Origin: Tubulanus polymorphus
Lineage: Eukaryota > Nemertea > Palaeonemertea > Tubulaniformes > Tubulanidae
Length of the DNA stretch: 64,000 nucleotides
Assembly (NCBI RefSeq): GCF_964204645.1
Contig: NC_134031.1
Location: 5,873,001 to 5,937,000, forward strand
Reading direction: 5' to 3'
Below, piece after piece: positions 60,601-64,000 of the stretch (the first letter of the stretch is position 1; each line of letters begins with the position of its first letter). Made by a program: the position numbers and the translations under genes. The notes below the pieces were generated by a model. The model saw only the letters and a list, made by a program, of their open reading frames with translations, searched no databases and was not told the origin of the DNA.

Positions 60601-63554
60601 ATTTGACTCCACGGTTTACCCTTTAATTGCATCTACGCCTCAGTGCGGTGTATTACTCAGTGAATTTTGCTAGTACACCGCAGTGCGGTGTATTAATCAG
60701 TGAACTTTGCTAGTACACCGCAGTGTGGTGTACTGATGTTATTGGTAGTTTCTATCTCTAGGTGGCAGCACCTGTCAAACGTAGTGACTAATGATACATG
60801 GCACTGCAGTGTAGACGCATGCCTATTATTCACTGGGATGGAATTTTTCCAAATTTTCTAAAAAATCATCTCCAGCACTTTCTGGCATCAACCAGTCAGC
60901 ACTGAAAGGTTTAAAATATCGGAAATGAATGTAGAGTCAAACTTGAGATGAGAACCACGGAACTTGATCTCGAAAAAACAAGCACGGTCTACTTGAAAAT
61001 TGTGCTGGAGTGATGGGGTAACGAGCATGTCTCATGTGCCTCAAGCTTCGACACGAAATGTCTTCTTGAAAATAAAAGCTGGAAATATTTTTTCGTAATT
61101 TTTCTATTTTCTCTGATTTACGCACGTTCGCCGCCATAAGTGGTTCTGAGGTAGTTTAACCCTTTGACTGCCACACCCTATTTGACTACATTATGGCCCA
61201 GTTTTACAAAAAGTTTAAATTTTTTGTGTAATTGCTATTGGTTACTTCATTTTTTTTAATGACAAACCTAAATGATTTAAGCTTAAATTTTTTCATGAAA
61301 CTGACTCCTGGCCAGGATTTTAAAACAAATTTTCTAATATCGAACCTCAATTAGAATAACAAGCCTTTCATTAACCAGACTATTTGTTTTCAACAATCAC
61401 TATGTAAAGTAATGCTTTTACTCATCTGTCAATTACCCAAATCAGGCATTTTCAGTTCAAAGAAACTTATAATGGCAACAATCAAGCCAGTCGGAATAAT
61501 TGTAACATATTGGCAGATGCTCTGATTCGCACAAAATAGGATAACTTAAATACCCTCGTTCGTCTCTCAACTGCTAGAGGTCTGTATGTTTTACAGTCTG
61601 ACTTAGAACAACATATGACACCGGCGGCCCTGACTGACAATTTTTAGTATGGACGACATTTAGCCTGGTGGCAGCCGAAGGGTTAAAACAATATCGATTT
61701 CGTTGCGCTAGGAAATAATACATTTTCATACGAGGAGGAGTCGGACATGATGAGGCTGCTCACAGGGGAGATTGAACGGCTGTGACTCACTTCGAACATC
61801 GATCTTACCTTATAGATCTGTGTATAACAACAGTTATTTCAAAAAGCAAACAAACAAGAGATATCAAATATGAGAAAGTCTCTAACACGAGATCGAAAAA
61901 CCTAGAAATTTAATTCTAATCGTCCCCAAGTCCATGAGCAAAAGCCACAGTTGATGATATAACAGTTTATTCATTCTGATGGTTTCGACATTTCTGACTG
62001 TTTCATCATTGTTTCTCTGATCATGAAGTTTAGCCAAAACTGTCGGAATAAACTCGTTATATCAACAGCTGTTAGTTTTGATTATCAACTACTAAATACT
62101 GATATTAATCAATCAATCAGTCTACCGGTCATGTCCCGAGTCCAGTTTCAAAAGTTTTGCGATGAATTCTATATCCAGAATCGATTTAGAGAACAGAATG
62201 AATCAATGAAGATATCAAATCCATTCAAATATTTTTGAACCCAACCGAGGGAATCGAGTTCTAATCATCCTCGTTGGTCAAATAATGCAAGCGTTATTAA
62301 ACTTTTTCGTGAAACTGGCCCTCGGTCGACCGAGTTAAAGTAAATTTGAAATCAAATTATCATTCACTACTAACATTTTTCTGAAGTTGAGAAAAAGGTA
62401 CCGGTAGAAAGCGATAAAGCTAAGGGTATATAAGATGATATGCACTCGCCACTGCCTGCTCTATCAGTAACTGAGTTACCGCTGTTTATATATGTACGTA
62501 TGAAGTGCTAATTTAGGTTCGAAGTGTTAAAGAGTAGAATTAGAATTGGGATCGAAAGAATAAATCGATTGAATTGATATTATTTTACCTGCAGTGGCGC
62601 CCTCATGTTTAAATCCTCTGCGTAAATGCACATCACGTCCCACGGTACATGCAGTTTTAAGTAGTAGGTGATTTTGTCCGAGAATTCGACGTTATCCTGC
62701 AACAGAAAAAAAAAATTTAAAGAAACTCGGATCGGCCGACATCGCATGCATTTTAAACACCAAAACCATCGTTCTTAGTTGACAAGACACTCTTCTTGAA
62801 TTTTCATGACATTCCGAAAGTGATCTAAATCTTAGCCTGGCCCCAGTTGCACAGCGACGACGTCTTAAGTCCAAAAGTGGCGTCGAATCTTAAGACCGGT
62901 CTTTAGTTGTTAGATTGGCTACAGAATCAAGTTGATCTAAAACTGATTTTAAATCTTAGCCATGACTGTTCAACAGACCCCAGGGGGCCAGTTCCATAGT
63001 CATCTAAGACCGGTCTAACACCATGTTAGTTCTATAGCCAATCTAACAAATCAAGGCCTATCTCATGATTTAAGACCACTTTTGGTCCTAAGCCTTGACT
63101 ATGGAACCGGCCCGTGGAGCCGGTTGCATAGTCATGGCTTAAGACTTATGACCAGTCTAAGACCAACTTAGTTCTATAGACAATCTAACAACTTAAGACC
63201 AGTCTTAAGATTTAAGACCAACTTTGGACTTAAGTCACGACTGTGCAACTGGTCGTACAGTCTTGATCATACGTGGTCTGAAATCTTATGATCGGTCTTA
63301 AGTCGTTAGATCGACTATAGACCTCAGTATAGAACTAACGGACATTAGAAATATGTTTTCCATTTTTAACCGGGATCTCAGGGTAATACATCGGCGAAGG
63401 AACTCTTCTAGTTTTACCTCTTCGACTTCCAGGCCGCCTTTTTTCACATTGTTCACGAATTTATTTCGCCAATTACTCATTCGTTTTTTCTCCTTTTGTT
63501 CTTTCGCGTCGAGGGGCTTGCCGTCGATTTCTTCTTCGTAAACCAGAACGAAAT
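34968..63554 (-). CDS. ano7: Anoctamin-7-like (TMEM16G) membrane protein, N-terminus outside window
   Basis: TMEM16 proteins are ten-helix Ca2+-regulated chloride channels or lipid scramblases; ANO7 itself is poorly characterised. Minus-strand exons: 63554-63418, 62696-62589, 49843-49707, 48919-48751, 47955-47790, 47520-47430, 46172-46006, 44371-44289, 43195-43058, 42337-42142, 41368-41257, 40741-40589, 39972-39845, 39335-39130, 38794-38661, 38446-38356, 38237-38106 and 35042-34968 (TAG). All junctions are GT/AG and in phase, giving about 807 residues (human ANO7 is 933). Diagnostic blocks in order: [133 protein letters not shown] and [12 protein letters not shown]. The acidic pairs ExxE in EYLE and ExxxD in EIRLD match the TMEM16 Ca2+ site. 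[18 protein letters not shown] and the linker wording favour ANO7 over ANO1-6. The protein ends SVPEKT. Confidence 0.93.
35850..36240. mobile_element. Degenerate copy of the 52631-53065 element
   Basis: It shares ggcacacgagcgtatttttc and cgcccgatca at one end, and caaccaataggatgcat in reverse orientation relative to the copy at 52631. Confidence 0.65.
36948..36961 (+). promoter_or_regulatory. CTCF-like motif
   Basis: ccaccagatggcgc matches the core CTCF consensus CCASYAGRKGGCRS at every position. It lies in the last ano7 intron. Binding cannot be shown from sequence alone. Confidence 0.45.
37333..37614. mobile_element. GCGATCACA-family MITE, best copy
   Basis: agccgcaatcacacgagcaa at the left and aatgtgatcgcggct at the right form inverted repeats, with TA on both sides. 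It lies in the last intron of ano7. Confidence 0.75.
38881..39066. repeat. 186-bp foldback in ano7 intron
   Basis: The outer arms ccagccaaagatgt and acatctttggctgg are perfect inverted repeats. Inner arms gagcaacgttttggc and gccaaaatgttgct follow, then ccatcatcaggcg against cctaatgatgg. Confidence 0.85.
39470..39668 (+). mobile_element. TTAA MITE, eroded copy
   Basis: Starts gaaccctatcagtgcatctacac and ends tcagcactaaaatggttt. It has an internal deletion and mutated ends. It lies in an ano7 intron. Confidence 0.75.
40186..40478. mobile_element. CAGGGTG-CCAC TIR element
   Basis: The left end cagggtgcccactttc and the right end gtcagtggtcattctg are imperfect inverted repeats. The interior is gttttcctgatttttccatg-type sequence. 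Related copies: 44593-44778, 52232-52535 and, reversed, about 20600-20886. Fragments lie at about 17515-17575, 18370-18460, 23030-23290 and 50418-50460. Confidence 0.7.
41600..41845. mobile_element. GCGATCACA-family MITE, degenerate
   Basis: It carries aaagcgaagtgagtcacttcc, cacaggcaataatttgac and gcacgtgtgatcgtgctta, diverged from other copies. Confidence 0.5.
42460..42715. repeat. Probable retroelement 3' fragment
   Basis: caagtttgatcaagatcaac followed by ctaaggacagacacacatac and acagacagacaa resembles the ends of many invertebrate non-LTR or other dispersed elements. It lies between ano7 exons; no coding part was recognised. Confidence 0.4.
44593..44778. mobile_element. CAGGGTGGCCAC TIR element, short copy
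   Basis: Ends cagggtggccactttctgcc and caggtcagtggccaccatg are inverted repeats. An internally shortened member of the 40186 family. Confidence 0.7.
45885..45985. mobile_element. GGGTTAA foldback, degenerate copy
   Basis: It shares ttatctttaacccgtgggctaac, a central tcattttcaatcgagtt and gggttaaagtaaataccag with the palindrome at 4787-4893. It directly abuts ano7 exon 46006-46172. Confidence 0.65.
49948..50236 (+). mobile_element. TTAA piggyBac-like MITE, full length
   Basis: A 289-bp copy with intact TTAACCCTTTCAGTGC and GCACTGAAAGGGTTAA ends and several GCAGTGCGGTGT palindrome units. It starts about 100 bp from ano7 exon 49707-49843. Confidence 0.9.
51014..51307 (-). mobile_element. TTAA piggyBac-like MITE, reverse, diverged
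   Basis: Ends are TTAACCGTTTCGGT and CACTGAAAGGGGTTAA. The internal blocks are in reverse order (caggtgctgccat, tacaccacagtgcggtgta). More diverged than other copies. Confidence 0.85.
51564..51658. repeat. (TA)n microsatellite
   Basis: About 47 near-perfect TA units. Shorter TA/TATA tracts occur at 30434-30462 and about 38466-38510. Confidence 0.97.
52232..52535. mobile_element. CAGGGTGGCCAC family copy
   Basis: gtttaccctgatttttccat, tccaggttttcc and tcagtggccacctt mark this copy. Its left end is degraded. It sits directly next to a tRNA-like segment. Confidence 0.6.
52548..52612 (-). repeat. tRNA-like SINE head (minus strand)
   Basis: On the minus strand a B-box GGGTTCGAATCC follows about 45 bases after tagccccaagtcattgatg, which could be a degraded A box. 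No cloverleaf with a paired acceptor stem can be drawn, so this is a SINE-like remnant or chance, not a tRNA gene. Confidence 0.4.
52631..53065. mobile_element. 430-bp TIR element with GCGCCGATCG-rich interior
   Basis: The left end ggacacacgagcgtatttttt pairs with the right end aaaaaatacgctcgtgtgcc. The interior is unusually rich in gcgatc, ggcgat and gaattcgcc motifs. A degenerate inverted copy lies at about 35850-36240. Confidence 0.85.
53692..53763 (+). repeat. 36-bp tandem repeat in an open frame
   Basis: Two 36-bp units (gccaccaaggtttcgcgctt... and gccacgaaggtttcgcgcat...) differ at only a few bases and keep the reading frame, encoding [12 protein letters not shown] and [12 protein letters not shown] in the open frame 53635-53889. 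Whether this frame is translated is unknown. Confidence 0.8.
54156..54455 (+). mobile_element. TTAA piggyBac-like MITE, full length
   Basis: A 300-bp copy with intact TTAACCCTTTCAGTGC and CACTGAAAGGGTTAA ends and a small tata insertion at about 54347. Confidence 0.9.
55071..55410. mobile_element. TIR remnant with internal GGTTCACTATA tandem units
   Basis: The left end agtaaaacctctctatagtg and the right end gggaggttttactgtaatg are inverted repeats of pogo/Tc-mariner style. From about 55295 the unit ggttcactata is repeated about five times with small changes. Confidence 0.65.
55932..56424. mobile_element. TIR element with TTAA-like ends
   Basis: The left end ttaaagccgcgttcacactac and the right end gatagtgtgaatgcgccttaa are inverted repeats with TTAA at each outer edge. 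The interior has repeated tccaatttagaccgttcc and ggtccgtt motifs. No protein is encoded. Confidence 0.7.
57630..57865. mobile_element. GCGATCACA-family MITE, partial
   Basis: Starts ttaagccgcgatcacatgat and carries gtgagtgggttacgtgtgaa and ccgggccaaatcgtctccg-type sequence. Further partial copies lie at about 59050-59165 and 63746-63935. Confidence 0.6.
57896..57985. repeat. 27-bp tandem repeat, three units
   Basis: The unit ctctaatcagtaggccatac followed by ctatgg is present about three times, the last with an extra aggcc insertion. A shorter doublet, ctaaccagggttagacatat, occurs just before at 57518-57556. Confidence 0.9.
60185..60304. repeat. Exact 60-bp tandem duplication
   Basis: Two consecutive 60-bp units each contain agattctgtccacagatgac and gaaaagtgaatgcaaaac with no difference inside, suggesting a recent event or an assembly duplication. 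Confidence 0.95.
60615..60914 (+). mobile_element. TTAA MITE, diverged, with extra palindrome unit
   Basis: Left end mutated (tttaccctttaattgc), right end GCACTGAAAGGTTTAA. It has three tandem units of gctagtacaccgcagtg-type sequence rather than two. Confidence 0.85.
61156..61686. mobile_element. Second TTAA-flanked TIR element
   Basis: A 531-bp segment bounded by TTAACCCTTTGACTGCCAC and GTGGCAGCCGAAGGGTTAA. The TTAA target site plus CCCTTTG-CTGCCA ends match the style of piggyBac-superfamily termini. No transposase frame, so non-autonomous. The interior is unrelated to the 290-bp family. Confidence 0.85.
61953..62068. repeat. Foldback with TTGATGATATAACAG arms
   Basis: agttgatgatataacagttt at the left and aaactcgttatatcaacagct at the right are imperfect inverted repeats, with a second arm pair tttctgactgtttc against ccaaaactgtcgg. 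Confidence 0.6.
62840..63255. repeat. Three adjacent GACTTAAGACC foldback copies
   Basis: Three full palindromic units lie side by side (about 62840-62985, 62987-63117 and 63118-63255), each with gccagttgcatagtc-type ends. A partial fourth follows to about 63330. They occupy the ano7 intron between exons 62589-62696 and 63418-63554. Confidence 0.85.
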
Positions 63555-64000
63555 CTACAATTTACCGACGATATACGATATTACAGTTTATTCGTACCGG
63601 GCATCCTTTATTATCGTACAACACAGGTTTTTGCAGAGCCGTTTTAGCAGAATTTTAATATTCTTAAAAAGTCTTAAGCCTAACTCATTAGGCATAAGAT
63701 CCGACCCAATTGTTGAGTCGCATAACCCTATTTTCGGCGCAAGCCTCGATCGCATTTTTGGGCCCGGGCAAACTATTCACAAATGGGCCCATGTCAGTTC
63801 AACCTGGACCAAAAGCAACGGACGGCGCAAGTGCCAAAATTCAGTTAGGGTCAAATTCACTTCGCTTTTGTGCAGCATTGTTCAGTATTTTACAAATTTT
63901 GATCCAGACCAAATCGTCTCCGTAAGATTGCGGCTATATTCTACCATTCACAGGCTATGAAGACCCATTTCCCCTTTACAGCAAAGCTGTCTTTGACACA

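Larger units (their letters stand above)
49844..62588 (-). other. 12.7-kb intron of ano7, filled with repeats
   Basis: This intron is much longer than the others in the gene (mostly 0.3-3 kb). It holds TTAA MITEs (49948-50236, 51014-51307, 54156-54455, 60615-60914), a second TTAA element (61156-61686), a TIR element (52631-53065), pogo/Tc-like ends (55071-55410), a TTAA-flanked TIR element (55932-56424), GCGATCACA-family copies (about 57630-57865 and 59050-59165), a long TA microsatellite and small tandem repeats. The exons on either side join cleanly in phase 0, so no coding exon is missing here. Confidence 0.7.

Noticed and set aside
1-64000. CRISPR arrays, operons, prophage or viral genes
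   Set aside because: The window has spliced eukaryotic genes throughout. Repeats are dispersed TIR elements, not regularly spaced arrays, and no polymerase, capsid or integrase frame was seen.

Overview
This is nuclear DNA from an animal. Genes are split into many short exons with GT/AG introns, the introns are AT-rich, and short transposon-derived inverted-repeat elements are everywhere. Chordin, anoctamin and CCDC150-type genes point to a bilaterian. The compact exons and the dense MITE content suggest a marine invertebrate, perhaps a lophotrochozoan, but no species can be named from the sequence.

Layout. (1) 1-3441, minus strand: the 5' part of a chordin/short-gastrulation gene (secreted BMP antagonist), eight exons, cut by the left window edge. 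(2) 8858-12669, minus strand: a two-exon gene for an unrecognised 387-residue single-pass membrane protein with a signal peptide and a long acidic, serine-rich cytoplasmic tail. (3) 13697-13768, minus strand: a tRNA-Glu(TTC) gene. (4) 15382-28003, plus strand: a 22-exon coiled-coil gene of about 1,176 codons resembling CCDC150. (5) 34968-63554, minus strand: 18 exons of an anoctamin most like ANO7 (TMEM16G). They give about 807 C-terminal residues, and the N-terminus lies beyond the right edge. Every exon junction reported was checked for GT/AG sites and reading phase by eye.

The rest is introns and intergenic DNA filled with non-autonomous elements. The clearest is a TTAA-flanked, piggyBac-like MITE of about 290 bp with eight copies. 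There is also a longer TTAA element at 61156-61686, a foldback family built on GACTTAAGACC (three copies side by side at 62840-63255), a family with GCGATCACA-type ends, and several other TIR elements. No transposase, reverse transcriptase, viral gene, CRISPR array or operon was recognised.

The genes do not form an obvious pathway. Chordin acts outside the cell in BMP signalling, the anoctamin is a membrane protein, and CCDC150 is a structural coiled coil. I found no clear new system. The best leads are the orphan membrane protein with a DSGIAS phosphodegron-like motif, the TTAA MITE family with repeated 19-bp palindromes, and several CTCF-like motifs.
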